From contig NZ_JACHHG010000001.1 in NCBI RefSeq assembly GCF_014202645.1, positions 124,001-188,000 of the forward strand: a stretch of 64,000 nucleotides of DNA, read 5' to 3'. The number at the start of each line of letters is the position of its first letter. The first letter of the stretch is position 1. Position numbers and translations under genes: made by a program. Shown piece by piece: positions 1-11,165 of this stretch. The notes under the pieces are model-generated. The model saw only the letters and a list, made by a program, of their open reading frames with translations. It was not told the origin of the DNA and made no database searches. This stretch comes from Deinobacterium chartae (GTDB lineage: Bacteria > Deinococcota > Deinococci > Deinococcales > Deinococcaceae).

Positions 1-263
1 AGGCCGTGCGTATCCCAGCCCGCCTTGCGCGGCACGCGGTAGCCCTGCATGGTCTTGAAGCGCGGGAACAGGTCCTTGTACGAGCGTGCCTGCACGTGGT
101 GGATGCCCGGGGTGCCGTTGGCGGTGGGCGGCCCCTCGAAGAACGAGAAGACCGGGCCGTCCTTCTCGAGGCTGCGCTTGAAGACGTTCTTGTTGCGCCA
201 GAACTCGAGAACGTCTCGCTCTAGGTTGGGGAAGTTCGGGTTGCTTTCGACGGGTTTGAACAC
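1..263 (-). CDS. ileS: isoleucine--tRNA ligase, N-terminal part (cut by window edge)
   Basis: This is the 5' end of the isoleucyl-tRNA synthetase gene, which charges tRNA-Ile with isoleucine in the cytoplasm. Only the first 87 codons are in the window. The translated part holds the class Ia nucleotide-binding signature in its IleS form: an [16 protein letters not shown] segment (the HIGH-like motif is GIHH) followed by [10 protein letters not shown], which is specific to IleS. The start is the GTG at 261-263, placed 4 bases after a GGAGGA Shine-Dalgarno. The upstream leader is a T-box, so expression should respond to uncharged tRNA-Ile. The identity is secure; the remaining ~950 residues lie outside the window. 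Confidence 0.93.
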   Translation of the reverse strand, partial: MFKPVESNPNFPNLERDVLEFWRNKNVFKRSLEKDGPVFSFFEGPPTANGTPGIHHVQARSYKDLFPRFKTMQGYRVPRKAGWDTHG

Positions 264-616
264 GGGTCCTCCAATGCAAGAATCCCAGCACGGGTCTCGT
301 GCTGGGACGCGGTGTTCGCGTGGTACCACCCAACTTCGCCAGCGGAGCTGGCCTTCGTTGCTCCGCTTACGGGGGAGGGACCGTCCCTGTCTAATAAGTG
401 TGTTTCACACCGTTCTTAGGGCTGCGTCCGGCACCTGAGCCGGAGTGAGGGTGATCTTCGCCGGAACTGTCCCGCCGACCTCGCACCGTCGTCGGCTCGC
501 TGCGGGGACATCTGTCCCGGGTACTCTTCCTCACGTCGCATGTGTTGTCGCTGCGGGCATATCAGCGTTTGTATTTGCCTTGCGCCCGTCTGAGTGCGGG
601 CGTATACTCACACCCA
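264..616 (-). ncRNA. T-box riboswitch leader of ileS
   Basis: Read on the minus strand, this leader carries a canonical T-box (GGGTGGTACCACGCG, at about 317-331) followed by CGTCCC, the conserved partners of the antiterminator. A competing hairpin with 10-bp arms (283-307) sits next and ends in a weak U-rich tail before the ileS Shine-Dalgarno. Further upstream is a distal stem region containing GAGGAAGAGTA and CAGCGAGCC blocks. A GAAG-ATC-ACC segment (ATC at 453-455) gives an isoleucine codon as the likely specifier. The whole is consistent with tRNA-Ile-dependent control of ileS. The T-box core is seen directly; the specifier assignment is inferred from position and codon identity. Confidence 0.85.
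580..608 (+). promoter_or_regulatory. promoter of the transaldolase-like gene
   Basis: TTGCGC (580-585) and TATACT (603-608) are 17 bases apart on the plus strand, giving a start near 615 and a ~100-base untranslated leader. It lies back to back with, and partly downstream of, the divergent ileS promoter. Confidence 0.5.
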
Positions 617-622
617 TAGCTT

Positions 623-651
623 ACTGTACGAGTGCCTTCTGCATGCGTCAA
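623..651 (-). promoter_or_regulatory. ileS promoter
   Basis: On the minus strand TTGACG (646-651) and TACAGT (623-628) are separated by 17 bases. Transcription would start near 616 and run through the whole T-box leader. Confidence 0.6.
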
Positions 652-714
652 TAAGCTGCAATCTCCCCCCCTCAAAACGCATCTCAGGGCGCACGGCGCC
701 TCAAAGGAGCTGCC

Positions 715-1361
715 ATGAAATTTTTCATCGATACCGCTGTAGTCGACGAAATCCGCGAAATTCACGCCTGGGGTGTGATCGCCGGTGTGACCACCAACCC
801 CAGCCTGGTCGTGGCCTCGGGCCGTGACTTTCACGAGGTCGTCACCGAAATCGCCGAGCTGGTCCAAGGCCCGGTGTCTGCCGAAGTGACCACCCTCGAG
901 GCCGACGAGATGATCCGCGAGGGCAAGCAGCTCGCCGCCCTCAGCGAGCACGTCGTGGTGAAGCTGCCGCTGACCCCGGCGGGCCTGACCGCCTGCGCGG
1001 CCTTGTCCGGCGAGGGCATCAAGACCAACGTGACCCTGTGCTTCTCGACCACCCAGGCCCTGCTCGCCGCGCGCGCGGGGGCGACGTACATCTCGCCGTT
1101 CGCGGGCCGCCTCGATGACATCGCCGAAGACGGCATGGACCTCGTGCGCCAGATCGCCGACATCTACCACCTGCACGGTATCGAGACCCAGGTACTCGCC
1201 GCCAGCATCCGTCACCCGCTGCACGTGTCGCAGGCGGCCTTGGCCGGTGCCGACGTGGCCACGCTGCCGTACAAGGTCTTCAAGGCCATGGTGCAGCACC
1301 CGCTGACCGACAAGGGCCTCAAGGCGTTCATGGATGACTGGGCCAAGGGGGCGAAGGCGAA

Positions 1362-1365
<4 letters not shown>
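715..1365 (+). CDS. tal: transaldolase / fructose-6-phosphate aldolase family protein
   Basis: A 216-residue single-domain TIM-barrel protein of the short transaldolase (TalC/MipB/FSA) family. Transaldolase moves a dihydroxyacetone unit between sugar phosphates in the pentose phosphate pathway. The N-terminal FFIDTA, the ITTNPS-like TTNPSL motif, the Schiff-base lysine in HVVVKLPLT, and [10 protein letters not shown] are all typical. The start ATG follows AAAGGAG at 7 bases. The 3' end overlaps the GTG start of rho by four bases (GTGA), so the two are translationally coupled. Sequence alone does not distinguish transaldolase from fructose-6-phosphate aldolase activity; transaldolase is more likely in this phylum. 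Confidence 0.88.
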
Positions 1366-2678
<1,313 letters not shown>

Positions 2679-2738
2679 ACACAGTTGGCTCGCGCAAGAT
2701 GAGAGCGGGCAGGGGAGATTTTTAAGCTTGTAAACGAA

Positions 2739-2760
2739 CGAGGAGCCGAACGGCTCCTCG
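2739..2760 (+). terminator. hairpin after rho
   Basis: Nine-base-pair perfect stem (CGAGGAGCC / GGCTCCTCG) with a four-base loop 60 bases after the rho stop. Only a weak T-rich stretch follows (ACGTTTATGATT). Confidence 0.55.
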
Positions 2761-2836
2761 ACGTTTATGATTCGTTTGCTTGTCATACACTCAATTCTCA
2801 TAACGCAACCCGGTATGATCTTCGGCGGGAGGAAAA

Positions 2837-4243
2837 GTGCAGATATCTTTTCGACGTGCGGGGCACGTGCCGACCGTTCTGCTCGCCCTCTGCCTGGGGC
2901 AGAGTCTGGCTACGTCCCTCTACCCAACGGTCGTGTTTGAACGCCCCACCTCCACCTCTATCAAGGTGAAACTTCAGCCGCAGCCTCAAGAGGCCCGTGG
3001 CTTTGCTTATGTCCGTGTGGAGCAGGGCGAAAGCCTCAGCTCCATCGCCCGTGCTTACGGCACCTCGGTCCGCCGCATTCAGCACGCCAACAGCCTCAAA
3101 GCCCCCAACCTCAAGCTGGGCCAGATCCTGCGGGTTCCGATCGTGGTGCGCGCCGAGACGCACCGCCGCCTGCCCCCGGGCGTGTTTGTTCACGTGGTGA
3201 AAGAAGGCGACAGCCTCAGCTCGATCCGGGACCGTTACGGCCTGACCACCATCGAACTCATCTCGGCCAACCCGTACCTCGAGAGCCTCGACCGCATGGA
3301 AGCGGGCACCGAACTGCTGATTCCCTCGGCGGTGCGCGGCCTGATCGTGCGGGTCAAGCAAGGGCAGGACGCGGTGAGCCTCGCCGAGTACTACGGCAGC
3401 GACGTGGGCCGACTGGCGCAGGTCAACGGTCTGGAGTCGCCGACCGACCTGGGCGAGAACGACCTGCTCCTGATCCCCGGGGTGATGGCCGAAACCACCC
3501 TGGGGGCGCTGCACGCCAAACGCGAGCACGAGCTCGAGCGCAAGCGCAAGCTCGAGCAGTACGCCCGCTACCAGCGCTACTTGGCCTACCTCAAGGACAA
3601 GCAGCGCCGCGAGTTGCAGGCGAAGTACGAGCGTCAGGCCAAGTACGAACAGTACCTGGCCTGGAAAGAACGCCGCGAGCAGCAGGCGAAGTACGAGCGT
3701 CAGGCCAAGTACGAACAGTACCTGGCGTGGCTCAAAGACCGCAAGGCCGAACAGGCCCGCGAGGAGGCCATCGCCCGCCAGCGCGCCGCCGAACAGGCCC
3801 GTTTGGCAGCCCAGCAGCGCGCGAGCAGTGCGCGCGCCGTGGTGACGCGCGCCTCGAGTCGGAGCGGCGGTTACGGCATGCCCGTACCGGGCGCCCGCGT
3901 GACTTCCGGCTACGGCCCGCGCAACTTCTGGATCGGCGGATCGAACTTTCACACCGGCGTGGATTTCGCCGCTCCGGTGGGTACGCCGATCTACGCGGCC
4001 AGCAGCGGTACCGTGACGGCCAGCGGCTGGGGCGGCTACGGCATCAACGTGTTCGTGGACGTGGGCAACACCCGTACCATCTACGGCCACATGAGCCGCA
4101 CCGCCGTGCATGTCGGGCAGAACGTCGAACGCGGTGACCTGCTGGGCTACGTGGGCTGCACCGGGATCTGCACCGGACCGCACCTGCACTTCGAGGTTCA
4201 GGTGAACGGACGCCATGTTAACCCGTTTAATTACCTGCCCTAA
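2837..4243 (+). CDS. LysM / M23 family cell-wall metallopeptidase with coiled-coil repeats
   Basis: A 468-residue exported murein hydrolase or hydrolase activator. Residues 1-27 look like a signal peptide. Three LysM peptidoglycan-binding repeats follow (about 57-101, 116-163, 169-214). Residues 222-335 form a charged coiled coil rich in Lys, Glu, Gln and Tyr, containing two exact copies of a 16-residue unit (QAKYERQAKYEQYLAW, at 261-276 and 283-298). The C-terminal M23 (LytM) domain has the zinc motifs HTGVD (His372, Asp376) and HLHF (His449, His451), so it should be an active endopeptidase. The GTG start follows GGGAGG at 4 bases. A TATGAT hexamer at 2814-2819 may be its -10. The domain order resembles NlpD/EnvC-type division hydrolases. 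Confidence 0.9.
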   Translation: MQISFRRAGHVPTVLLALCLGQSLATSLYPTVVFERPTSTSIKVKLQPQPQEARGFAYVRVEQGESLSSIARAYGTSVRRIQHANSLKAPNLKLGQILRVPIVVRAETHRRLPPGVFVHVVKEGDSLSSIRDRYGLTTIELISANPYLESLDRMEAGTELLIPSAVRGLIVRVKQGQDAVSLAEYYGSDVGRLAQVNGLESPTDLGENDLLLIPGVMAETTLGALHAKREHELERKRKLEQYARYQRYLAYLKDKQRRELQAKYERQAKYEQYLAWKERREQQAKYERQAKYEQYLAWLKDRKAEQAREEAIARQRAAEQARLAAQQRASSARAVVTRASSRSGGYGMPVPGARVTSGYGPRNFWIGGSNFHTGVDFAAPVGTPIYAASSGTVTASGWGGYGINVFVDVGNTRTIYGHMSRTAVHVGQNVERGDLLGYVGCTGICTGPHLHFEVQVNGRHVNPFNYLP

Positions 4244-4265
4244 GCCTGGTCGCGGAGTAAAATAG

Positions 4266-4634
4266 GTGCGCATGAAGCGCCTGCTGGTCGTGGACGACGA
4301 ACCTCAGATCCTCGAGCTGCTCGAACTTGCCCTGAGCCTCGAGGGTTACGAGGTCGTCACGGCCCCCAGTGGTGAAGTTGCCCTCGAGGCCGCCGTGACC
4401 CGGCAACCGGACCTGATCGTACTCGATGTGATTCTGGGCGGCATGGACGGCTTTGAGACCGCGCAGCGGCTGCGCGGCCTGACCCCGGTGCCCATCGTGT
4501 TCCTGACCGCCATGGGCACCGAGCAGGACCGGGCGCGCGGTCTTGCCCTGGGACAGGCCTACCTGATCAAGCCGTTCCGGCCGGCACAACTGCTCGAGGT
4601 CATCCGGGCGCAGCTCGAGGCGGCGGCCTCCTGA
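4266..4634 (+). CDS. single-domain response regulator (receiver only)
   Basis: A 122-residue CheY-like receiver domain with no output domain. The acidic pair (Asp10, Asp11), phospho-acceptor Asp54 in [10 protein letters not shown], Thr in FLTAMG and the conserved Lys in LIKPF are present. The loop before that Lys reads [10 protein letters not shown], lacking the usual acidic ADDY residues. The GTG at 4266 lies 8 bases after GGAG; an ATG six bases further (4272) is an alternative start, preceded by TAAAAT at 4258-4263. No histidine kinase gene is adjacent. It probably relays phosphate to, or controls by protein contact, an unknown partner. Confidence 0.85.
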   Translation: MRMKRLLVVDDEPQILELLELALSLEGYEVVTAPSGEVALEAAVTRQPDLIVLDVILGGMDGFETAQRLRGLTPVPIVFLTAMGTEQDRARGLALGQAYLIKPFRPAQLLEVIRAQLEAAAS

Positions 4635-4663
4635 CCCGCGCAACTGGTTCTATTTTTTTGTTA

Positions 4664-4691
4664 AAACCGGCCCTTAACACAGGGCCGGTTT
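4664..4691. terminator. bidirectional hairpin upstream of pdxS
   Basis: Ten-base-pair stem AAACCGGCCC / GGGCCGGTTT with T-rich sequence on both sides (a seven-T run at 4653-4659 before it and TGGTTTT after it). It ends the response-regulator transcript and lies only 17 bases before the pdxS start. Confidence 0.65.
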
Positions 4692-4708
4692 GGTTTTACC
4701 GTGAGGGC

Positions 4709-5590
4709 ATGGAAACTGCCTCGCTGCGCATCAAGACCGGATTTGCCGAGATGTTCAAAGGCGGCGTCATCATGGACGTCGTTACCCCCGAGCAGGCGAT
4801 CATCGCCGAACAGGCCGGCGCCACCGCCGTGATGGCCCTCGAGCGCGTACCGGCTGACATCCGCCAGCACGGCGGCGTGGCCCGCATGAGCGACCCCGGA
4901 ATGATCAAGGGCATCATCGAGGCGGTCTCGATTCCCGTCATGGCCAAGGTCCGCATCGGTCACTTCGTGGAAGCGCAGATCCTCGAGCACCTGGGCGTGG
5001 ACTTTATCGACGAGTCCGAGGTGCTCACGCCCGCCGACGAGAGCTACCACATCGACAAGCACGCCTTCAAGGTTCCGTTCGTGTGCGGCGCCAAGAACCT
5101 CGGCGAGGCCCTGCGCCGCATCGGCGAGGGCGCCAGCATGATCCGCACCAAGGGCGAAGCCGGAACCGGCGACGTGGTGCAGGCCGTGCGCCACGCCCGC
5201 ACGGTCCTGGGCGAGATCCGCGCGATCCAGGCCCGCCCGGTGGAAGAGCTGATGACCGTCGCCCGCGACCTGCAAGCCCCCTACGAACTGGTCCGCTACG
5301 TGCACGAGCACGGCAAGCTTCCGGTCGTGAACTTCGCTGCGGGCGGCGTCGCCACCCCGGCCGACGCTGCCTTGATGATGCAGCTCGGCCTCGACGGCGT
5401 CTTTGTCGGTTCGGGTATTTTCAAGAGCGGCAACCCCGAGAAGCGCGCCCGCGCCATCGTCAAGGCGGTCACGCACCACAACAACCCCGCGGTGCTCGCC
5501 GAGGTCAGCGAGGACCTGGGCGAAGCCATGGTGGGCATCAACGCCGACCACCTGCTGCCCGAAGAACGCCTGGCCTCGAGGGGCTGGTAG
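4709..5590 (+). CDS. pdxS: pyridoxal 5'-phosphate synthase subunit PdxS
   Basis: PdxS is the synthase half of the DXP-independent vitamin B6 pathway: it makes pyridoxal 5'-phosphate from ribose 5-phosphate, glyceraldehyde 3-phosphate and ammonia delivered by PdxT. The 293-residue protein shows the family landmarks: Asp23 in GGVIMDVV, the first catalytic Lys80 in [14 protein letters not shown], and the second Lys in [11 protein letters not shown]. The start chosen is the ATG at 4709 (METASLRIK), preceded by GAGGG at 3 bases; an in-frame TTG further upstream lies in the terminator hairpin and is unlikely. pdxT follows 120 bases downstream, a conserved pair. Confidence 0.96.
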   Translation: METASLRIKTGFAEMFKGGVIMDVVTPEQAIIAEQAGATAVMALERVPADIRQHGGVARMSDPGMIKGIIEAVSIPVMAKVRIGHFVEAQILEHLGVDFIDESEVLTPADESYHIDKHAFKVPFVCGAKNLGEALRRIGEGASMIRTKGEAGTGDVVQAVRHARTVLGEIRAIQARPVEELMTVARDLQAPYELVRYVHEHGKLPVVNFAAGGVATPADAALMMQLGLDGVFVGSGIFKSGNPEKRARAIVKAVTHHNNPAVLAEVSEDLGEAMVGINADHLLPEERLASRGW

Positions 5591-5709
5591 GCCAAAACGC
5601 CACTCCGCCGCCGGGCGGAGGCGAGCGGGGCGAGTAAGCGCCGCGCTCGCCCGGCCGCCCCAGCGTGCGAACCGAGAAACCCGCCTCCCCACATTCCCTC
5701 GAGGTCACC

Positions 5710-6312
5710 ATGTCCGCAACGCAGCTTCCCACCCTTGGCGTGCTCGCCCTGCAAGGCGCTTTCCGCGAACACCGCCGCGCCCTGGAGGCCCTGGGCGCCG
5801 TGGTGCGCGAGGTGCGCCTGCCACGCGACCTCACCGGCTTAAGCGGCCTGATCATCCCGGGCGGCGAATCCACCACCATCGGCAAACTGATGGAAGATTA
5901 CGCGCTGCGCGAGCCCATCCATGAGTTCTACCGCCAAGGCGGTGCCGTGTGGGGCACCTGCGCCGGGGCGATCTTGCTCGCCAAGGACATCGAGGACAGC
6001 CAGCAGCCCCGCTTGGGCCTGATGAACATCCGGGTGCGCCGCAACGCCTTCGGGCGGCAGGTGGACTCGTTCGCCACCCCGCTCGAGGTCCAGGGCCTAG
6101 ACGCCCCCTTCGAGGCCGTGTTCATCCGCGCCCCGGTGATCCTGAGCGCTGCTCCCGGCACCGAGGTGCTCGCGCGGCACGGCGAACAGATCGTGCTGGT
6201 GCGGCAGGGCCGCCTGCTGGCCTCGTCGTTCCATCCCGAGCTGACCCCGGACACCCGGCTGCACCGCCTGTTCCTCGAGCTGGCCCGCTTGGACCCGCGG
6301 GCTACGGTCTGA
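5710..6312 (+). CDS. pdxT: pyridoxal 5'-phosphate synthase glutaminase subunit PdxT
   Basis: PdxT hydrolyses glutamine and channels ammonia to PdxS. It is a class I glutaminase of 200 residues with the IIPGGEST motif, the nucleophile Cys84 in GTCAGA, and the His-Glu pair in SFHPELTPD. The ATG at 5710 is preceded by GAGGT at 4 bases. The spacer between pdxS and pdxT holds a short hairpin (CTCCGCC / GGCGGAG, 5601-5620) that could adjust the ratio of the two products. Both genes are expected on one transcript. Confidence 0.95.
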   Translation: MSATQLPTLGVLALQGAFREHRRALEALGAVVREVRLPRDLTGLSGLIIPGGESTTIGKLMEDYALREPIHEFYRQGGAVWGTCAGAILLAKDIEDSQQPRLGLMNIRVRRNAFGRQVDSFATPLEVQGLDAPFEAVFIRAPVILSAAPGTEVLARHGEQIVLVRQGRLLASSFHPELTPDTRLHRLFLELARLDPRATV

Positions 6313-6318
6313 GCCCAC

Positions 6319-6356
6319 GAGCAGGCGGTCTCCCTGGTTTGGGAGACCGCCTGCTC
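6319..6356. terminator. convergent terminator between pdxT and the beta-galactosidase gene
   Basis: Perfect 16-bp stem with a six-base loop, placed six bases after the pdxT stop and 16 bases from the end of the oppositely oriented gene. No T-run on either side. Confidence 0.6.
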
Positions 6357-6371
6357 CGCTTGGCCTGCCGC

Positions 6372-8402
6372 TCAGCCGAAACGCAACTGAGACACCTCGA
6401 GGGGCCCGCTGTAGCGAATCAGGCGCACCGCCCCCGGCTCGAGGCGCAGTTCTTCCGCGAGCTCCGCGCCCTCGGGGAAGGACCGTCCGCCCGGCGGTAC
6501 CCGCACGCTGAAGCTTCGCTCCGCGTCGAAGTTCAGCAGGTGCAGCACGCTCTCGTCGCCGCGCCGGGACACCGTGACGTCCAGGCCGCCCGGCAGGGGG
6601 GCTACCGCAACCCCGGCCTCCTCGAGGGCGCGCCGCAGCAGATCCCGCACCTCGTCCTCGGGCAGGTCGGTGGCGAGGTAGTACGCGCGCCCCTGACCGA
6701 AGGCGTGGCGGGTGACGGCGGGACCGCCCGCCAGGTAGTCGCGGCCAAAAGTCGCCAGCGCCTCGGCTCCCTCGAGGTGGACGACCTCGCTCCAGATGGC
6801 CGCCTCGCTCTCGTGCCCGTCCGCGAAACGGACCTGTTGGCGCTCCTCGGGCTGCAACGGAGCCCACTCCTCGACCCACAGGCCCAGCACGTCCGAGAGC
6901 AGCGCGGGATAGCCGCCGAGCTGGATCTGCTCGAACGCGTTGACGATGCCGCTGAAAAAGCCCAGGGTCAGGCTGCCGCCGCCCTGCACGAAGGCGCGCA
7001 GCTTGTGCGCGGCGCGCTCGGTCAGCAGGTACTGGTTGGGGGCGACGACCGCGCGGTAAGCGCTCAGGTCCGCCTCGGGGTGCACGAGGTCCACGTTCAC
7101 GCCCAGGCGGCGGAGTGCCGCGTACCACTTGAAGGCCAGCGGCATCATCCGCACGTCTTCGCTGGGTTTCGAGTCGATCTCGAGCGCCCACCAGTTTTCC
7201 CAGTCGAACAGCAAGGCCACCGGCGCGGGCACCTCGAAGCCGCTGAGGTCCGCGAGCGTTTTCAGTTCGGCTCCAAAGTCGCGGGTCTCACGCCAGATGC
7301 GCGACCGCTCGGGTCCGACGTGCTGCACCATGCCGCTGTGGAACTTCTCGGCGCCGGCCTTAGAGGCGCGCCACTGGAAGAACATGATGCCGCTGGCCCC
7401 GTGCGCCAGGGCGAGGTGGTTAAACAGCCGCGCCACGCCGGGGCGCTTGATCGCGTTGCGCGCGCGCCAGTTGACCGCACCGGTCGCCTGTTCCATCAGG
7501 ATCCAGCGCTGTCCGCCGCGCAGCGAGCGCACCAGATCGAACTGCATGGCCGCCTCGAGGTAGCTGCGCGGCTGCGAGGGGTCCGGGTAGGCGTCGAGCG
7601 ACACCACGTCCTCCTCGCGTGCCCAGCGCACGTAGTCCAGGCCGCGCAGGAACCCGAGGAAGTTGGTGGTCACCGGCACCGTGGGGGTCAGCTCGCGCAG
7701 CACCTCCACCTCGTTTTGGTACAGCTCGAGGATGTTGTCGCTCGAGAAGCGCCGCCAGTCAAGCTGCTGGGCGGGGTTGGCGTAGGTCGGGGCCTTGCGC
7801 GGCGGCTGGATCTCGTCCCAGTCCCCGTAACGCTGGCTCCAGAAGGCCGTGCCCCAGGCCTCGTTGAGGCTCTCCAAGTTCCCGTACTTCGCGCGCAGCC
7901 ACGCGCGAAAACGCCCGGCACACAGGTCGCAGTAGCAGGTGTCAATGTGGCAGCCGAACTCGTTGTTGACGTGCCACATCCGCAGCGCCGGGTGCTCGCG
8001 GTAACGCGTGGCGATCTCGCGCACCAGCCGCCTGGCGAGCGCGCGGAACTGCGGGTGGCTGGGGCAGTACAGCTGCCGCCCGCCCACCTCGAGGCGCACG
8101 CCGGTGTCGGTGAGCGGCTTGGAGTCCGGGTAGCGCGCGGACAGCCACGGCGGCGGCGAGGCGGTGGCTGTCGCCAGGTTCACGCCCACGCCGTGCGCGT
8201 GCAGCAGGTCCATCACCTCGTCGAGCCAGCCGAACTCGAACTGCCCTTCGCGCGGCTCCAGCCACGCCCACGAGAAAATGCCGAGCGACACCAGGTTCAC
8301 CCCGGCCTCGCGCATCAGCCGTGCATCCTCGCGCCACACCTCGCGCGGCCACTGCTCGGGATTGTAGTCGCCTCCGTAAATCAGTTCGCGGATTTCAAAC
8401 AC
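6372..8402 (-). CDS. GH42 family beta-galactosidase
   Basis: A 676-residue cytoplasmic glycoside hydrolase of family 42, which releases terminal galactose from oligosaccharides. Sequence landmarks are YGGDYNPEQWP near the N-terminus, the acid/base Glu148 in WHVNNEFGCH, and the nucleophile Glu304 in ILMEQATGAVNW. Four cysteines (Cys113, 156, 158, 161; CYCDLC) match the structural zinc site of the Thermus A4 enzyme, including the C-x-C-x2-C spacing. The GTG start at 8402 is preceded by GGGAG at 7 bases; a longer reading has no ribosome-binding site. It stands alone, with no sugar transporter beside it. Confidence 0.9.
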   Translation of the reverse strand: MFEIRELIYGGDYNPEQWPREVWREDARLMREAGVNLVSLGIFSWAWLEPREGQFEFGWLDEVMDLLHAHGVGVNLATATASPPPWLSARYPDSKPLTDTGVRLEVGGRQLYCPSHPQFRALARRLVREIATRYREHPALRMWHVNNEFGCHIDTCYCDLCAGRFRAWLRAKYGNLESLNEAWGTAFWSQRYGDWDEIQPPRKAPTYANPAQQLDWRRFSSDNILELYQNEVEVLRELTPTVPVTTNFLGFLRGLDYVRWAREEDVVSLDAYPDPSQPRSYLEAAMQFDLVRSLRGGQRWILMEQATGAVNWRARNAIKRPGVARLFNHLALAHGASGIMFFQWRASKAGAEKFHSGMVQHVGPERSRIWRETRDFGAELKTLADLSGFEVPAPVALLFDWENWWALEIDSKPSEDVRMMPLAFKWYAALRRLGVNVDLVHPEADLSAYRAVVAPNQYLLTERAAHKLRAFVQGGGSLTLGFFSGIVNAFEQIQLGGYPALLSDVLGLWVEEWAPLQPEERQQVRFADGHESEAAIWSEVVHLEGAEALATFGRDYLAGGPAVTRHAFGQGRAYYLATDLPEDEVRDLLRRALEEAGVAVAPLPGGLDVTVSRRGDESVLHLLNFDAERSFSVRVPPGGRSFPEGAELAEELRLEPGAVRLIRYSGPLEVSQLRFG

Positions 8403-8601
8403 CTGTGTCTCCCTGGGGTCGTGCTGTGATGTGTACGCGTTCACCCGGGGAGGCCAACAGTGCCTCTCCCCGCCGTGAACTGCCGTGAGGGCCATTGTAA
8501 CGATACGCTGCGCGCAACAGGCATTCGTCTAGGGCTCTGAATGCCTGCCAAACCGGACCTGCTAGGATTGTGCCTAATTACCCTTTGGTGTGGAGGTCGT
8601 T

Positions 8602-9630
8602 TTGCAAAAGCGGAAAGTGGCAGTTTTAGGCGCGACCGGCATGGTCGGTCAAATCTACGTCTCGATGCTCGCCGAGCACCCCTGGTTCGATGTGGTGGCT
8701 CTGGCAGCCTCCGAGCGCTCGGTCGGGAAGACCTATGCGGAGGCCGCCAAGTGGTACCGCGACACGCCCATTCCCGAGCGGATGAGGGATGTGCGCCTGC
8801 TGCCGCTCGACGCCGACGTCATTGCCCAGACCGGGGCGAGCATCGTGTTCTCGGCCGTACCTTCCGAGGCGGCCTTCGAGATCGAAAAAGCCCTGTCGGC
8901 GCGCGGCCTGCGGGTGGTGGCCGACACGGCCGTGCACCGCATGGAGCCGCAGATTCCCCTGATCGTGCCCGAGGTCAACCACCACCACCTCGAGGCGATC
9001 CGGAATCCGGACGCGGGCTTTATCGTTTCGTGCGCGAACTGCTCCACGGTGGGCCTGGTGATGACCCTGGCGGGCCTGCAGCGCCGCATCGGCCTCGAGA
9101 AGGTCTACGTGTCCACCATGCAGGCGGTCTCGGGCGCGGGCTATTCGGGCGTGCCCTCGATGGCGATCCTCGACAACGTGATTCCGTTTATCCGCAACGA
9201 GGAAGAGAAGATCGCGCGCGAGACGCTCAAGATCCTGGGCAGCTACCAGGGCGAGTTCAAACAGGCCGACTTTACCGTGCTGGCCTCGTGCGCGCGCGTG
9301 GGCGTGCTCGACGGCCACTCGGAGGCGGTGTTCGCCGAGCTGTCGCGCGACACCGACCTCGAGGAGGTCCGCGCGGCCATCGCCTCGCTCGAGCCGCTTC
9401 CCGGCCTGCCGAGCGCGCCCAACCCTCCGGTGGTGCTCCGCGACGAGCCCGACCGCCCGCAGCCGCGCCTGGACCGCATGACCGGGCGCGGCATGGCCAC
9501 CACGGTCGGTCGTCTGCGCCTGGACGGCCGCACGCTGCGCTACAACCTGCTCAGCCACAACACCATTCGCGGCGCGGCCGGAAACGCCATCTTGATCGCG
9601 GAACTGCTGGTGTCCAAGGGCCTGGCGTAA
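8602..9630 (+). CDS. asd: aspartate-semialdehyde dehydrogenase (archaeal/fungal-type)
   Basis: Asd reduces aspartyl phosphate to aspartate semialdehyde, the branch point for threonine, methionine and, in many bacteria, lysine. The NADP-binding GATGMVGQ is at the N-terminus and the active-site cysteine lies in SCANCST. The segment [15 protein letters not shown] and overall spacing belong to the archaeal/fungal subgroup rather than the E. coli one. I prefer the TTG at 8602, four bases after GGAGGT; an in-frame GTG at 8590 overlaps the Shine-Dalgarno. lysC follows, so the two supply homoserine-derived amino acids; related bacteria make lysine by the aminoadipate route instead. Confidence 0.92.
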   Translation: MQKRKVAVLGATGMVGQIYVSMLAEHPWFDVVALAASERSVGKTYAEAAKWYRDTPIPERMRDVRLLPLDADVIAQTGASIVFSAVPSEAAFEIEKALSARGLRVVADTAVHRMEPQIPLIVPEVNHHHLEAIRNPDAGFIVSCANCSTVGLVMTLAGLQRRIGLEKVYVSTMQAVSGAGYSGVPSMAILDNVIPFIRNEEEKIARETLKILGSYQGEFKQADFTVLASCARVGVLDGHSEAVFAELSRDTDLEEVRAAIASLEPLPGLPSAPNPPVVLRDEPDRPQPRLDRMTGRGMATTVGRLRLDGRTLRYNLLSHNTIRGAAGNAILIAELLVSKGLA

Positions 9631-9642
9631 ACGCAGCCCAGT

Positions 9643-9694
9643 GGGGAGCGGTGCCACAGGCGGCTTCCGCTCCCCGCACCGTTCAGTCTTTTTT
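9643..9694 (+). terminator. hairpin plus T-run between asd and lysC
   Basis: GGGGAGCGG (9643-9651) pairs with CCGCTCCCC (9667-9675), and a run of six T follows at 9689-9694. The 13-base gap between stem and T-run is too long for a classical terminator, so it may be a partial terminator or attenuator within the asd-lysC transcript. Confidence 0.35.
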
Positions 9695-9709
9695 CCCGGG
9701 AGGGTTTTC

Positions 9710-11110
<1,401 letters not shown>

Positions 11111-11123
11111 ACGCTGATGCCCA

Positions 11124-11150
11124 AGCGGGGAGCGCACCGCGCTCCCCGCT
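11124..11150. terminator. convergent terminator after lysC
   Basis: Eleven-base-pair perfect stem (AGCGGGGAGCG and its complement) between the ends of lysC and the hydrolase-like gene. A short CGCTTT follows on the plus strand. Confidence 0.6.
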
Positions 11151-11165
11151 CGCTTTACTGGCCGT

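Noticed and set aside
3617-3730. Near-identical DNA units in the LysM/M23 gene as a possible mobile or CRISPR-like repeat
   Set aside because: The two copies are in frame and encode a coiled-coil repeat within a well-supported protein; there are no spacers of regular length.
8403-8601. LacI-type operator between the beta-galactosidase gene and asd
   Set aside because: The only symmetric piece (GTGAACGCGTAC region) is not a convincing palindrome, and no LacI-family gene is nearby.
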